DNA of 59,464 bases from an uncultured bacterium. GTDB lineage: Bacteria; Verrucomicrobiota; Lentisphaeria; Victivallales; UBA1829. The stretch covers positions 1 to 59,464 of the forward strand of contig CASEYW010000165.1 of assembly GCA_949292215.1 (NCBI GenBank), read 5' to 3'. The notes under the pieces are model-generated. The model ran no database searches, was not told the origin of the DNA, and worked only from the letters and a program-made list of their open reading frames with translations. Both the position numbers and the translations under genes were made by a program. Positions 37,886 through 47,749 of the stretch are shown in pieces (the stretch's first letter is position 1; the number at the start of each line of letters is the position of its first letter).

Positions 37886-39448
37886 TTACGCGTTGAACTG
37901 AAACGCATTCACCGCACCGACCTGTGCGCCCATCTCCGCGACCAGCTTATCGGAAACCACCGAGCAGGTCTTGATGACAGCCAGGGAGTTGCCGCTCTTC
38001 CGGTTCTGCGGAGCGCGGATGTCAATGATGTTGATTCCCTGCGCACTGAGTGCACCGGAGAGCTTGGCGATGACGCCCGGGACATCCTTGTATTCAAAGA
38101 AAAGCGTCGTCCCCTTCGGATCAAGATAGAGACGATCAAAATCGTTGAGTCGGGAAATCATCATGTTGCCTTCTGTGATTGTACCGCGAACCGAAACCCG
38201 GCTGCCCTTGGCATCCACCAGATCAATCGTAATGGATTCCCCATATTTCTTGGCATCGTCAACTTCGCGGTTGACCAGTTCAACTCCACGGCCTTTCAGG
38301 AACTCCTCGGCATCCTTTGCATTCAGATAAGGATCGAAATCGGGAGTCAGTCCTGCGCAAATCGGAGCGGTCATCCATTTGGCAAACTGGTGGAGATTGC
38401 CGTAGAAGCTGGTTTCAATTTTACGCAACGGAGTATCCAGGCCGATCGCAGCCCTTGCGAGTTTGGCAAGGATGGAAGCAAGATGCTGATACTCGGCATC
38501 AAGTCCGTCGGGTACGCCCTTGTTGACCACGCAGGTGGTCACACCGTTCTCAAAATAGGCAACCGTCTGTTCAGCGGCGCGCTTGGCCGCCACAAAGTTT
38601 GCCTCCTTCGTGCTTGCGCCAAGGTGCGGAGCCATGACATCGGCAACATCGGCAATGGATTTCTCCCCTTCCGCATCTTTTTTGTAGACATCGTTGCAGT
38701 AGATGATGCCTTTTTCCGCCTTGAACTTGCGCAGATCATCCTCATTGACAATTCCGGCGCGGGCACAGTTGACAATCATCACGCCTTTTTTCACAAGGGC
38801 AAGAAGTTTCTCATTGACCATTCCGCGGGTGGCATCGTTTTCCGGCACATGAAGACTGATAACATCAGCCTTGGAGAAAATATCCTCGACCGTGGTCAGC
38901 GTAACGCCGATCTCATTTGCCAGCTCCTTGGAAATGACGGGATCAAACCCGAGAATTGTAACATCAAATCCGGAAGCGCGTTTTGCAAGAAGCCGACCGA
39001 TATGCCCGAGTCCGATGATACCGAGGGTTTTTCCTGTAAATTCGCGTCCCATGAACGCTTTTTTCTCCCATTTTCCCGCACGGGTGGAGATATCGGCGGG
39101 AATGAGCTTGCGGTAGGCGGCAAGAATCATGGCGATCACTTCCTCCGCAACAGCGTTGGAGTTGGCGCCCGGTGTGTTCATCACATCAATGTTTTTGCGA
39201 CGAGCATATTTGATATCCACGTTATCGTATCCGGCGCCCGCGCGGACCACCAGCTTGAGGGAGGGGAGCACATCCATGATCTCCGGAGTCACTTTCTCGC
39301 TCCGGATGATGAGCGCTTCCGTATCCGGATTCGCCTTCGCAAGATCCAGGAACGGAGTCTCCATATCCTGTACGACTGTGAAACCTTTCGCGGAAAGAAT
39401 TTCGCTGACGACCTTATCCAATTTTGTCGGAATCAGAACTTTTTTCAT
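37886..39448 (-). CDS. serA: D-3-phosphoglycerate dehydrogenase
   Basis: 520 residues, the long form with the extra substrate-binding (ASB) domain and C-terminal ACT domain. It oxidises 3-phosphoglycerate to start serine synthesis. NAD-binding GKTLGIIGLGHIGRLLAK (~140-157), catalytic Arg in VNCARAGIVNED, Glu in the following stretch and His in VMAPHLGAST are present. The ACT part (VPGVIAKLSGALSAQGINII) suggests feedback control by serine or another small ligand. AAAGGA precedes ATG 39448. Confidence 0.95.
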   Translation of the reverse strand: MKKVLIPTKLDKVVSEILSAKGFTVVQDMETPFLDLAKANPDTEALIIRSEKVTPEIMDVLPSLKLVVRAGAGYDNVDIKYARRKNIDVMNTPGANSNAVAEEVIAMILAAYRKLIPADISTRAGKWEKKAFMGREFTGKTLGIIGLGHIGRLLAKRASGFDVTILGFDPVISKELANEIGVTLTTVEDIFSKADVISLHVPENDATRGMVNEKLLALVKKGVMIVNCARAGIVNEDDLRKFKAEKGIIYCNDVYKKDAEGEKSIADVADVMAPHLGASTKEANFVAAKRAAEQTVAYFENGVTTCVVNKGVPDGLDAEYQHLASILAKLARAAIGLDTPLRKIETSFYGNLHQFAKWMTAPICAGLTPDFDPYLNAKDAEEFLKGRGVELVNREVDDAKKYGESITIDLVDAKGSRVSVRGTITEGNMMISRLNDFDRLYLDPKGTTLFFEYKDVPGVIAKLSGALSAQGINIIDIRAPQNRKSGNSLAVIKTCSVVSDKLVAEMGAQVGAVNAFQFNA

Positions 39449-39687
39449 TGCGGGTTTCCTTTCATGTTGTTGAAATCATCTTTAAAGATACCCCGCAAAG
39501 TGGAATCTTACAAACTGAAGCATGAAAAATGCCGCAATTTTCCTGAGATTTCCTCCGGAAACGCCTCATTTCCTGTGAAAACAATCACAAAACATTGTTC
39601 TCCCTCCCGGAAATTCTCCGGAGAAAAATACGGGGATCCGTGGCAAGGCCAACTGGAACGTGTCGCAGAAGAAGATGCAAGGACTCT

Positions 39688-42600
39688 CTATTTCAACTCG
39701 AGCAGAAAAACTTCGAGAGGCGCCAGTTCCATGATCCCGGAAACGGATTTTCCGGCAATCAAGTCGACCGCTTTCCGGGTACCGAAATCAAAGTACACCT
39801 TCCGTTTTTCCGTATTATAGTTGACCAGATTGATGAGCCAGCTTCCATCCGGACGTTTCGCGGACCGGAAAAGAATTCCGATATTTCCCGACGGGTGATC
39901 CGCGCGAATCTGAAACGGGAGCATTTCCACCCGATCCGTTTCCCGTTTCAGCCATTCCAGCTTTCTCTGTTCCTCCAGGGACGGATCAAGGGACTCCATT
40001 TTCATGCGGATGCCGAGTTTTTTTCCAAATTCATTGCGGGAAGGAGCATTTCCATAAGAGATGATGCGGCAGCCGCGGTCCGAGAACTCTTTCAGTCTTT
40101 TCAACGCATCCGTTCCAATCGCTCCGGTGTCCGGGAGAAAAATCATTTTTGCGGGAACCGCCTCCTTTCGGGAAAGCTGATCCTCACTGATGAATCCGAT
40201 CTTGTGTCCGGTAAAATTCAAAAGCATGTAAAGATGCTCCGCCGCAACCGAATAACGGTCAGGATCGTGAATTAAACTGGAAGGGGAGTAAAGAATCCGG
40301 ATTTCCGGAGGATACGAGTTGAACTGGAGGATCTCCCTGCTGATCCGGTTTGCATCCAACAGGGCCTCCCCCTGGGCAATCAGACTGGAGGGGCGACGAT
40401 AGATTCCTCCCTGCAAATCAACAGGGCCCTTCCGGTACGCTTTGTAATCCTGATCGACATACACCCACGTCACAAGAGAACTGGCTCCGTGCAGATATTG
40501 CTGCAGATTCGCGGCATAGATGTGTTCCGGCGGGATCAGAATTTTCGAGCCATCCGGAATCAAATGATTTTCCGTGTTCGCAATGGATTTTGGCGCCATG
40601 GAATACTGCAAATCGTGCGTCATAGCCATTCTGACCCAGTTGGAGCCCCATCTCCGGGAATCGTAATAGTTGTAGTTATCGTTCCCGTTCAGATCACTGA
40701 ACCGGGCAAAAAGTTCCGGATCGACTCCATCTCCGAGTGTCGTGCGCTGCATTCCATGAAATGCCATCGTCTTGACATGAACGGGAATCTCCTTCCAATG
40801 GGCATGAACAATTTCCGCCATCCATTCATGCCATCCGGCGAACTGTTCGCGTTTGAACATCTGAAATACATAATGTGCCGCAGGATTTGTTTCCCCCGCA
40901 TCAAATACGGACTCGAAATCGCGAAAGCGTTCTCCGGAAAGAAGATTCAGCTTCTCCACCGTACCGTATTTCCGTTTCAAGTATTCCACGAAGACCGACC
41001 GGTAATGAGGATTCCCCATCCCGCAGGCCTTTGCGTTCGGCTCATTGGACAGGCAAAGGCTGTGAATGGCCTGACGGTACGGACTCTTCGCCAGAAGCGG
41101 AATCACGATATCCAGATAGTTCCGGATCATTCGCCTCGCCCGCGGATCATTCACCCGGTAGCCCGGATTTGATTTCTCGCTCAAGTCTTTCTGACGCACG
41201 ACATACCAGTCAAAATTATAGTGAGGAGAGAGCAGAAGGCAGATTTTGATGTTATGTTCCAGAGCTTTCTTCATAGCCGGTTCAATATACTTGCGCCAGC
41301 GCTCCAGCGTCACATTGGAAAAATCATCTTTTCCGGGAAGAGGAGGTCTGAAGAAGGAATTCGGGCCGATCTCAATCTGGATCAGATTCGCACCGATCTT
41401 CTGAAACAGGGGAATATCGCGCACCACATCTGCGAAATGACCGAAGCCGGTGAAAATGCACTCCCGCTCCTCCTGTCTGCCATTCTCATCCACCATGCGG
41501 GTACGGAACCAGCCGGACCGGAATACGGACGGGGAGGATATCAGTTTCCACGTCGGCAGACTCAGTTTACTGTGATCCGCGTTTTCCATCAGAGCAATCA
41601 GGCGTTTCAGGCTCAGATCAATCTCTCTGACGATCACCTCGCCGCGCTCCAGATAAAACATTCTCTCCGGAGAAGAAACCGCTGATTCCAGATCCTTCTT
41701 CTGAAGTTCAATCTGACGGGAAAGCACAGAGAAATAAAGATCCAGATAGCGGGATTTTTTCCACTCCGCAGCCGAATGCTCCCGTTCGGAGAGAAGAGTC
41801 TGCAAAGTCAAACGGGCCTTTTCCAGAAATGCGTTCTGTTCCTTCAAGCGGTCCCGTTTGAAGAAAGAGTATTCCGCACACACGTTCTCCGTCAAAGGAA
41901 AGGAGAGTTTCACGACCCCATCGGAACAGGGCTCCGCATTCAAGCGGAAAAAGAGCACACCGGAATCCTCTTTTTTCAAAACGGGGAGCTCCTTTTCCGT
42001 TTCTGAGACAGTGTTTCCCGAGCTGTCTGTCATCCGTATTTTCCGACTCCATTTTTCTTTCCGTTCCACCCCTCCGAAAAAGATTCTGCCATTCATTTTC
42101 TTCTGGATGTCCCTCTCTTCCGGCACGATCACTGCATAGGGTTTTCCATCATCAAGAACCGCGATCATATTCTGAGACGAAGATTTGGAGGGCGTATGGA
42201 TACCGGGCGCCAGAAAGGCGACCTCTCGCCCGTATCCGGTCTCATTGTTGACAATTGCATTGAAAGAAAATATCGTTCCATGTTTCTTTTGAATTCTGTT
42301 CAGGAGGGACCATTTCAGAAGAGCGCGGATCTGATATCCTTCCGCAGTTCTCTTCCCATGAATGTCAGCTTCCGAGGGAGAGAGTTTCCGCCCGAGCTGC
42401 CAGCACCAGCTGTCGGCAGTTCCATCCGGAAGAACCTGGAATCCCAGTTCAAGATCCGAGAGATCTTCTCCGGGATGCCGATCCCCACGCTGATCAATCC
42501 TCAACTGAATGCTGTCAGCCATCCACATTTCACCATTTCCCCGGATATTCGGCGTATTGTCTCTGACATCGGCAAGGAAGCGGATGCCGTCTTTTTCAAG

Positions 42601-43284
42601 TTCCATGGCGATTTCAGCACTCAGACGGTTCCGCGCTGAAGGCTTCCCAGTATAGTGTTCCGGTGTTTCGGGAAGTTTCAAACGCACGGCTTTTCGGATT
42701 CCCGCAGAAGCAACAGGATAAAAGCGTTCCTTCTGGTATGCCGTTCCGGTCAAACGTCGCGAAGAGAGTGATTTGAGTTTGATTCCGTCGATGAAAAGGG
42801 AATCGGTCATATCCTCGGTAATGATCTGGATCAGATACGTTCCATCTTCATTGAATTCCCCGGCTTCCGCGATGAATTCATAGGAGAAACTCTGCCATTC
42901 AGAAGAAAGATTCTTCGGATGGAATCGCTTCCTCCACTGTTTTCCGAATGTCCAGGTGAATCCATTCACATTGTCCCCCTTTGCCGCGAAGAAAAGCTGA
43001 TAAGACTCCCCCGGCACCAGAGGAATGGAGCAAGAAAGGTGGGAATACACATTCGGTTTTTCCGCTGTTCTGTTTGTGATCAGGAGAGCCTTTTTCCCAT
43101 CGAAAGCCTCTTTTTCCGTCACCTGGAATTTCCCGCTGCACCCGTTGGCGCTCCCGGCATGCCAGCAGGCAGGAGTCTTCCCGACGGAAGAACGTTCAAA
43201 AGAACCATCGGAAATCAGTTCCGCCATACAGGGCAGAAGAAGAACACCGCATACGGTTCCCGTCAATATTTTCTGAAACTGCAT
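39688..43284 (-). CDS. Large secreted GH42-like glycosidase with N-terminal CBMs
   Basis: 1198 residues from ATG 43284, with GGG and AAGG just upstream; the longer frame to 43314 overlaps the pseudopilin coding end. Signal peptide (KILTGTVCGVLLLPCMA), CBM4/9-like domain (~20-180), CBM9-like domain (~200-390), a linker region and a clan-A TIM barrel (~610-960). The proposed acid/base is Glu748 in LSNEPN and the nucleophile Glu905 in IANTENHLI, a spacing that fits GH42 beta-galactosidases. A glutamine-amidotransferase-like domain (~1000-1110) and a C-terminal beta domain follow, also as in GH42. The protein should be exported and act on beta-linked galactosides or a related glycan. It is 13 bases downstream of the pseudopilin gene. 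Confidence 0.85.
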   Translation of the reverse strand: MQFQKILTGTVCGVLLLPCMAELISDGSFERSSVGKTPACWHAGSANGCSGKFQVTEKEAFDGKKALLITNRTAEKPNVYSHLSCSIPLVPGESYQLFFAAKGDNVNGFTWTFGKQWRKRFHPKNLSSEWQSFSYEFIAEAGEFNEDGTYLIQIITEDMTDSLFIDGIKLKSLSSRRLTGTAYQKERFYPVASAGIRKAVRLKLPETPEHYTGKPSARNRLSAEIAMELEKDGIRFLADVRDNTPNIRGNGEMWMADSIQLRIDQRGDRHPGEDLSDLELGFQVLPDGTADSWCWQLGRKLSPSEADIHGKRTAEGYQIRALLKWSLLNRIQKKHGTIFSFNAIVNNETGYGREVAFLAPGIHTPSKSSSQNMIAVLDDGKPYAVIVPEERDIQKKMNGRIFFGGVERKEKWSRKIRMTDSSGNTVSETEKELPVLKKEDSGVLFFRLNAEPCSDGVVKLSFPLTENVCAEYSFFKRDRLKEQNAFLEKARLTLQTLLSEREHSAAEWKKSRYLDLYFSVLSRQIELQKKDLESAVSSPERMFYLERGEVIVREIDLSLKRLIALMENADHSKLSLPTWKLISSPSVFRSGWFRTRMVDENGRQEERECIFTGFGHFADVVRDIPLFQKIGANLIQIEIGPNSFFRPPLPGKDDFSNVTLERWRKYIEPAMKKALEHNIKICLLLSPHYNFDWYVVRQKDLSEKSNPGYRVNDPRARRMIRNYLDIVIPLLAKSPYRQAIHSLCLSNEPNAKACGMGNPHYRSVFVEYLKRKYGTVEKLNLLSGERFRDFESVFDAGETNPAAHYVFQMFKREQFAGWHEWMAEIVHAHWKEIPVHVKTMAFHGMQRTTLGDGVDPELFARFSDLNGNDNYNYYDSRRWGSNWVRMAMTHDLQYSMAPKSIANTENHLIPDGSKILIPPEHIYAANLQQYLHGASSLVTWVYVDQDYKAYRKGPVDLQGGIYRRPSSLIAQGEALLDANRISREILQFNSYPPEIRILYSPSSLIHDPDRYSVAAEHLYMLLNFTGHKIGFISEDQLSRKEAVPAKMIFLPDTGAIGTDALKRLKEFSDRGCRIISYGNAPSRNEFGKKLGIRMKMESLDPSLEEQRKLEWLKRETDRVEMLPFQIRADHPSGNIGILFRSAKRPDGSWLINLVNYNTEKRKVYFDFGTRKAVDLIAGKSVSGIMELAPLEVFLLELK

Positions 43285-43297
43285 CCTTTTCCCTTTC

Positions 43298-43954
43298 TCA
43301 ATAAAACTTCTCATTCAGGAATTTCACCTGGTCGAAATAAGAGTAGGAGGAAGGAACCACCCGATAATAAACTGTTTTCATCCGGCCGTCGAAACAGACC
43401 GCATTGAAAACGCCTCCATGCCGGACGCCATACGTCGTAAAGTTGTCGAAGGTATCCGACATCATCAGCATTCCAGGACGATGTTTGGAATTCGTGATTT
43501 TCTGATAATAATCATTCCAGCCGGTTCCTCCGGGAAAGTAAGAATAATCCGTCCAGTCTTCATACGACAGAAAGCCGTGTATCTGCGGTTTAGACGGACA
43601 TTGGGAAAAGACACTCCTTTCCTTCCCGCACCCTTTCCCGGATACTGAATTTTTGCTGATTGCCGGCACATACTCCCCGGCGGTAATCAATCCCTGGCTG
43701 ATCGGGCGGGTCCAGTCGCTGTGCCGGAACCAGCATGGATCTCCCCCTTCCCGCATCGGGAAATAATCGTCATAGTCTCCGCAATAGGAAATCAGTCCCA
43801 TTCCCAGCTGCTTCAATCCGTTCATGCAGCTGGTGCTGATTGCTTTTTCCCGCGCCCTGTTCAGTGCAGGAAGAAGAATTCCTGCAAGAATTGCAATGAT
43901 TGCAATGACTACAAGCAATTCAATCAATGTAAAACCGACTCTCTGTTGTTTCAT
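43298..43954 (-). CDS. Prepilin-type cleavage/methylation domain protein
   Basis: 218 residues. The N-terminus [20 protein letters not shown] is a textbook type II/IV prepilin signal: Gly before the cleaved Phe, Glu at +5, then the long hydrophobic helix, followed by [12 protein letters not shown]. The mature C-terminal part is globular; the canonical H-X9-DG is weak ([12 protein letters not shown]). It is expected to be processed by a PilD-type peptidase and assembled at or held in the inner membrane. AGGAG precedes the ATG, which overlaps the stop of the regulator gene (ATGA). It is encoded between a regulator and a glycosidase, hinting at a role in glycan capture or enzyme secretion. Confidence 0.9.
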   Translation of the reverse strand: MKQQRVGFTLIELLVVIAIIAILAGILLPALNRAREKAISTSCMNGLKQLGMGLISYCGDYDDYFPMREGGDPCWFRHSDWTRPISQGLITAGEYVPAISKNSVSGKGCGKERSVFSQCPSKPQIHGFLSYEDWTDYSYFPGGTGWNDYYQKITNSKHRPGMLMMSDTFDNFTTYGVRHGGVFNAVCFDGRMKTVYYRVVPSSYSYFDQVKFLNEKFY

Positions 43955-45144
43955 ATTTGATCTCCTGTTTTTAAGTTGTTTTCTCTGATAGTTCCAAGTG
44001 TTGATTCACGCTCATGGAACTCAACGGGCAATCGCAGATTCACCGTTCTGCCGATTTTTCCTGCGATCAGTTTGCAAAGAAGATCGGCGGCTTCAGAACC
44101 GATTCTGCGGCGCGGCTGTTCGATCGAGCTCAGAGGCGGGACTTGAAGACGTGCCAGAGGAAGGTCGTCGAATCCGCAAACCATGACATCCCTCCCGATC
44201 TCCAGCCCCAGATCCTCCGCGGCCTTGTAGACCGCAAGCGCAACATAATCATTCATGCAGAGGATGCTGACAGGCAGAGAAGCTCCGCTCAGGAAAGATT
44301 TTACTTTCCGGTAAGGCGGTTCCTGCATTTTCGCCTCATCCCAGTATTCGGGATCGTTATCTGTTGCCGGGTAAAGCAGAAAATAATCACCGATCCGGTC
44401 GGAGTATCCGGCCTCGCGCATCGCCATCCGGAACCCGTTCAGACGGTTCTGCTGGGTCGAGTGATTCGGAACCGCTCCCAGATAATACACCGGACGCGAA
44501 AAACGGGTAATCAGTGTGGAAGCCGCAAGACAGACCGCTCCGGAGTTGTCCACCTCAACAGAATTCAATTTCATTCCCGCCAGCGGACGGTCAAGACAGA
44601 CGATCGGGAAGTTTCGATCCAGCAGTCTCCGGATCGCATTTCGGTAAGCCTCCGTCTCATATGGAAGCACAATCAGTCCGTCGATTCCAAGCTCCTCCGC
44701 ATGATTCAGCATTTCAATCACATCATCGTGCCCTTGTTCACTGGTGAAAAACTGAAGACGGCATCCATTCTTTCTGCAAAACTCTTTGGCGCCCTCGCCG
44801 GTTCCGACGATAAATCCATCCGGTACACCCGCATAGACAAACGCAAGAGAAACCGTATCGGAAACGGAGTCCGGAACAGCGAAGGTCCCACCCTCTTCCG
44901 ATCCGGAACCGGTAATTCGTGCGGTTTTGTTCGGTTCCTTGACCAGAGCTCCGTTGGAAATCAGAATGGATATCACACGGCGGATTGTCGTACGCGAAGC
45001 TCCGTAATGACGGCTGAGTTCCTGTTCGCTGGGCAAATGCTCTCGCTCGCGGAAACAGCCGAAACGGATATCCTGAAGCATCTTCTCGGAAAGTCTCAGC
45101 GCCTTACTCTGATAGATGCCGGCCGGTATCAATGTATTCTGCAT
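43951..45144 (-). CDS. GntR/LacI-hybrid transcriptional regulator
   Basis: 397 residues from ATG 45144 (GGAG 5 bases upstream). A GntR-type winged helix (~10-75; [20 protein letters not shown]) is joined to a LacI-type periplasmic-binding-like sensor (~105-397; [55 protein letters not shown]). Bacillus AraR has the same layout and is released from DNA by sugar. It overlaps the pseudopilin gene and probably controls that gene and the glycosidase. A perfect sigma-70 promoter with repeated CAGACA motifs lies upstream. Confidence 0.9.
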   Translation of the reverse strand: MQNTLIPAGIYQSKALRLSEKMLQDIRFGCFREREHLPSEQELSRHYGASRTTIRRVISILISNGALVKEPNKTARITGSGSEEGGTFAVPDSVSDTVSLAFVYAGVPDGFIVGTGEGAKEFCRKNGCRLQFFTSEQGHDDVIEMLNHAEELGIDGLIVLPYETEAYRNAIRRLLDRNFPIVCLDRPLAGMKLNSVEVDNSGAVCLAASTLITRFSRPVYYLGAVPNHSTQQNRLNGFRMAMREAGYSDRIGDYFLLYPATDNDPEYWDEAKMQEPPYRKVKSFLSGASLPVSILCMNDYVALAVYKAAEDLGLEIGRDVMVCGFDDLPLARLQVPPLSSIEQPRRRIGSEAADLLCKLIAGKIGRTVNLRLPVEFHERESTLGTIRENNLKTGDQI

Positions 45145-45180
45145 GATTTCTCCAGATTGTCTGTTTTTCCCTCTTGTGTA

Positions 45181-45209
45181 ATTATAACCGAAAACAAGGG
45201 ATTTGTCAA
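45181..45209 (-). promoter_or_regulatory. Perfect sigma-70 promoter of the regulator-pseudopilin-GH42 operon
   Basis: On the reverse strand TTGACA (45209-45204), a 17-base spacer and TATAAT (45186-45181): both boxes match consensus exactly. Such a strong promoter is normally held off by a repressor. Likely operator repeats lie on both sides (see 45156-45263). Confidence 0.85.
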
Positions 45210-45233
45210 GGACTTTTTCTAAAAAAACAAACA

Positions 45234-45263
45234 AAAATTCAGACATAAATTAAAATTCAGACA
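45234..45263. repeat. Direct repeats, probable operator
   Basis: The 12-mer aaaattcagaca occurs at 45234-45245 and again at 45252-45263, 18 bases apart and just upstream of the -35 box. The core cagacaat of the second copy recurs in inverted orientation (attgtctg, 45156-45163) between the promoter and the start codon. The arrangement suits a looping repressor. Confidence 0.5.
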
Positions 45264-45350
45264 ATTTAGTGAAATCATCAGAAAAAGAACGGCACTGTTC
45301 CGGGAATCCGTCTGCTTTTGTTATTTTGCGAAGAAATCTCGACGGGGGGC

Positions 45351-45379
45351 TTGAAAATATCGGAAAGAAAGTCTAAATT
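45351..45379 (+). promoter_or_regulatory. Promoter of the VOC-dnaX operon
   Basis: TTGAAA (45351-45356), 17-base spacer, TAAATT (45374-45379), about 30 bases before the VOC gene. Confidence 0.55.
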
Positions 45380-45409
45380 TCATTTCACGATTTCAGGGAG
45401 ATTCGACAA

Positions 45410-45766
45410 ATGCGGTCGGCAAAATTCGGGATAGTACTTCGTGTCAGGGACCTGACAAAATGCAGAGCGTTTTACCGTGATGTCCTTGACCTCGGCAATC
45501 CGGTGATCGACAGTAATTTTCAATGTGTTTTCGCGATCGGCTCGGAAACGAGTCTCTGTCTGGAACTGGACAGATCCGGTACCCCCCTTCCTCCTCAGGC
45601 GGACAGAATGGCACTGGTTCTGATCCCGGATGACGCGGAAAACATCGTGGAACGTCTTGAAGTCGGCGGCTGGGCGGCCCGAAACCGGACAGAGGGGAAT
45701 TCCAATTCCGGGGTTCTCAAGTTTCATGATCCGGAAGGCAATCTTTTTTATATCCAATCTTCTTAA
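45410..45766 (+). CDS. Glyoxalase/bleomycin-resistance (VOC) fold protein
   Basis: 118 residues, a single VOC domain. The pattern LRVRDLTKCRAFYRDVLDL at the start and LKFHDPEGNLFYIQS at the end is typical of the fold; the final Glu-x-Asn segment contains a usual metal ligand (PEGN). GGGAG precedes ATG 45410. It is 21 bases upstream of dnaX. Substrate unknown. Confidence 0.82.
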   Translation: MRSAKFGIVLRVRDLTKCRAFYRDVLDLGNPVIDSNFQCVFAIGSETSLCLELDRSGTPLPPQADRMALVLIPDDAENIVERLEVGGWAARNRTEGNSNSGVLKFHDPEGNLFYIQSS

Positions 45767-45787
45767 TCTCAAGTTACGGAACGGAAC

Positions 45788-47608
45788 ATGGCATATCAAG
45801 TCATCGCAAGGAAATGGAGACCGCAGAAATTTTCCGATATGGTCGGACAGGAACACATCGCGCAGACCCTTCGGAATGCGATCATGACCGGACGCATTGC
45901 GCAGGCATACCTGTTCGTCGGTCCGCGCGGCATCGGGAAAACCACGTCGGCCCGGATATTCGCAAAGGCGCTGAACTGCAAACATCCTGTAAATGGCGAA
46001 CCATGCTGCGAATGTGACTCCTGTGTTTCCATCGCCAATGAAAGCAGTGTGGACGTTATTGAAATCGACGCTGCCACGCATACACAGGTCGAAAAGGCAC
46101 GTGAAATCTGTGAAGAGGTCCTGCATCTTCCCATCGCCTCGAAATACAAAATCTACATCATTGACGAAGTCCACATGCTCTCAAAAAGCGCGTGGAACGC
46201 TCTGCTGAAGACCATTGAAGAACCACCCGAACACGCCAAGTTCATTTTCGCAACTACGGAGGTGAACAAAGTCCTCCCGACCGTCATCTCCCGCTGCCAG
46301 AGATTCGATCTCAAACGGATTCCGACCAATCTGATTGCAGAGCGGCTCTCTCTGATCGCAAAAACAGAAGGAGTCCAGATTTCGCCTTCCGCAATTGATG
46401 TCATAGCCCGGGCCGCCGACGGAGGCATGCGTGATGCACAGTCTCTGCTGGACCAGATGATCTCCTTCTTCGGAACGGCCGACGGAAAAAACAGCAGCAT
46501 CTCTGAAGCGCAGGCGCTCTCGCTGTTCGGCCTCACCGCACCCGCGGAGATGAGCGGTCTGATTCAGGCAATCCTCTGCAATGACCGCCCGGCTGTCATC
46601 ACGGCGATCCACAAATTTGCCTCCGCAGGCAAAAATCTGGAGCTGCTCTTCGATGAAATTCTCGTCTGGCTGCGCGGAATCATGATCTGTACTCTCATTC
46701 CGAATCCCGAAACGGTTCTGGAAGAATCTCCCGAAAAAATCAGCATCTATGCGGAACTTGCAAAACTGGTCCGTCCGGACAGCGTCCAGCGCCTGCTGGA
46801 ACAGCTCTCCTCTACCGGATTCCTCCTCCGGGAAGCGATCAACAAACAGATTTTTATTGAAACCCTTCTGCTCAAAGCAATGCGGATGGCTCATGCGGTC
46901 CAGGCGGATGATCTGATTGCACGATTGAATTACATCCGCAAAAACGGCGAACTTGCACCGCTGGATGCCGTTCCCGCTTATGTCACTCTGCCGCCTCCGC
47001 AGGTAGTCATCCGGCAGGTCCAGACCAATTGCCCTGCGAATCGGACAGAAGAAATCTCTCTTCCTCCGTCTCCAGTCTCCAGCGGAGCCCCCGCAGCCGC
47101 TCAAACAGATGTAACCTCCGAACCCTCTGCAAAATCATTTCAAGCGTCGGGTTCCGAACAGTCACAGCATTTGGATCAATCCTCAATCACTTCTCCTTCC
47201 CCGGCTCCGGAACCGATCGCGGAGAAGGAAGAGCCGAACCAAATCCTTGAACAGGAACCGCCGAGAACATCCCCAGAAACGAAACCGCCGGAAAACAGCA
47301 ACCCTTCCCGGGAAAACCTCCAGCCGGAACCGCGGCACGACTCCACACCTAGTGTCGTACAGGAAAAAACCGGGAATTCCCCTTCCGACGAGACTTCCGA
47401 CGAAGATTCTTCCGAGGAAACGGATGATGCCGTTCCAGGCGAATCCGGAAATCAGATCGACATTGGAAAGATTCTCGGGAAAAGAAAAAGCGTCGAAGAG
47501 CTGATTTCTGAAGTAAGAGACATTCCCATCGTCAACGAGATTGTCCGCAGCTTCGGAGGCCGCCTTGTCGACGTTCATGAAATTGCAGAAGATCCGGATT
47601 CGCACTGA
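45788..47608 (+). CDS. dnaX: DNA polymerase III subunit gamma/tau
   Basis: 606 residues. The clamp-loader AAA+ ATPase is complete in residues ~1-360: VIARKWRPQKFSDMVGQEHI, Walker A FVGPRGIGKTTSARIFAKAL, four zinc-binding Cys (CKHPVNGEPCCECDSC), Walker B IIDEVHMLSKSAWNALLK, and the sensor motif TEVNKVLPTVISRCQRFDL. A long Pro/Glu/Ser-rich disordered tail (~410-560) ends in a short folded C-terminal domain. No slippery heptamer for gamma/tau frameshifting was found. Confidence 0.95.
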   Translation: MAYQVIARKWRPQKFSDMVGQEHIAQTLRNAIMTGRIAQAYLFVGPRGIGKTTSARIFAKALNCKHPVNGEPCCECDSCVSIANESSVDVIEIDAATHTQVEKAREICEEVLHLPIASKYKIYIIDEVHMLSKSAWNALLKTIEEPPEHAKFIFATTEVNKVLPTVISRCQRFDLKRIPTNLIAERLSLIAKTEGVQISPSAIDVIARAADGGMRDAQSLLDQMISFFGTADGKNSSISEAQALSLFGLTAPAEMSGLIQAILCNDRPAVITAIHKFASAGKNLELLFDEILVWLRGIMICTLIPNPETVLEESPEKISIYAELAKLVRPDSVQRLLEQLSSTGFLLREAINKQIFIETLLLKAMRMAHAVQADDLIARLNYIRKNGELAPLDAVPAYVTLPPPQVVIRQVQTNCPANRTEEISLPPSPVSSGAPAAAQTDVTSEPSAKSFQASGSEQSQHLDQSSITSPSPAPEPIAEKEEPNQILEQEPPRTSPETKPPENSNPSRENLQPEPRHDSTPSVVQEKTGNSPSDETSDEDSSEETDDAVPGESGNQIDIGKILGKRKSVEELISEVRDIPIVNEIVRSFGGRLVDVHEIAEDPDSH

Positions 47609-47692
47609 TCTACCGGACATCCGACTTCCCTCACTTTGCAGAAAGGAAAGCGAAGCTGAATTTCATGACTGCAATGGAGCCCCGGAGGATAC

Positions 47693-47728
47693 AAAAAAAC
47701 CGCCGGATCGGAGAACCCGTCCGGCGGT
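47693..47728 (-). terminator. Terminator of the YhcH-family gene
   Basis: Stem accgccgga/tccggcggt (47699-47707 and 47720-47728). On the reverse strand it runs straight into seven T (47699-47693). It sits about 20 bases beyond the stop at 47750. Confidence 0.85.
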
Positions 47729-47749
47729 CTGCTTACAATCAGTGGATGC

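Noticed and set aside
45181..45209. Treating the regulator frame start at 45246 as real
   Set aside because: That start would lie upstream of a perfect promoter; ATG 45144 has a good ribosome site and begins the GntR domain properly.
47340..47500. Programmed frameshift site for a short dnaX product
   Set aside because: The A-rich stretches near 47366 and 47487 do not form an X-XXY-YYZ heptamer in the reading frame, and no downstream hairpin is evident.
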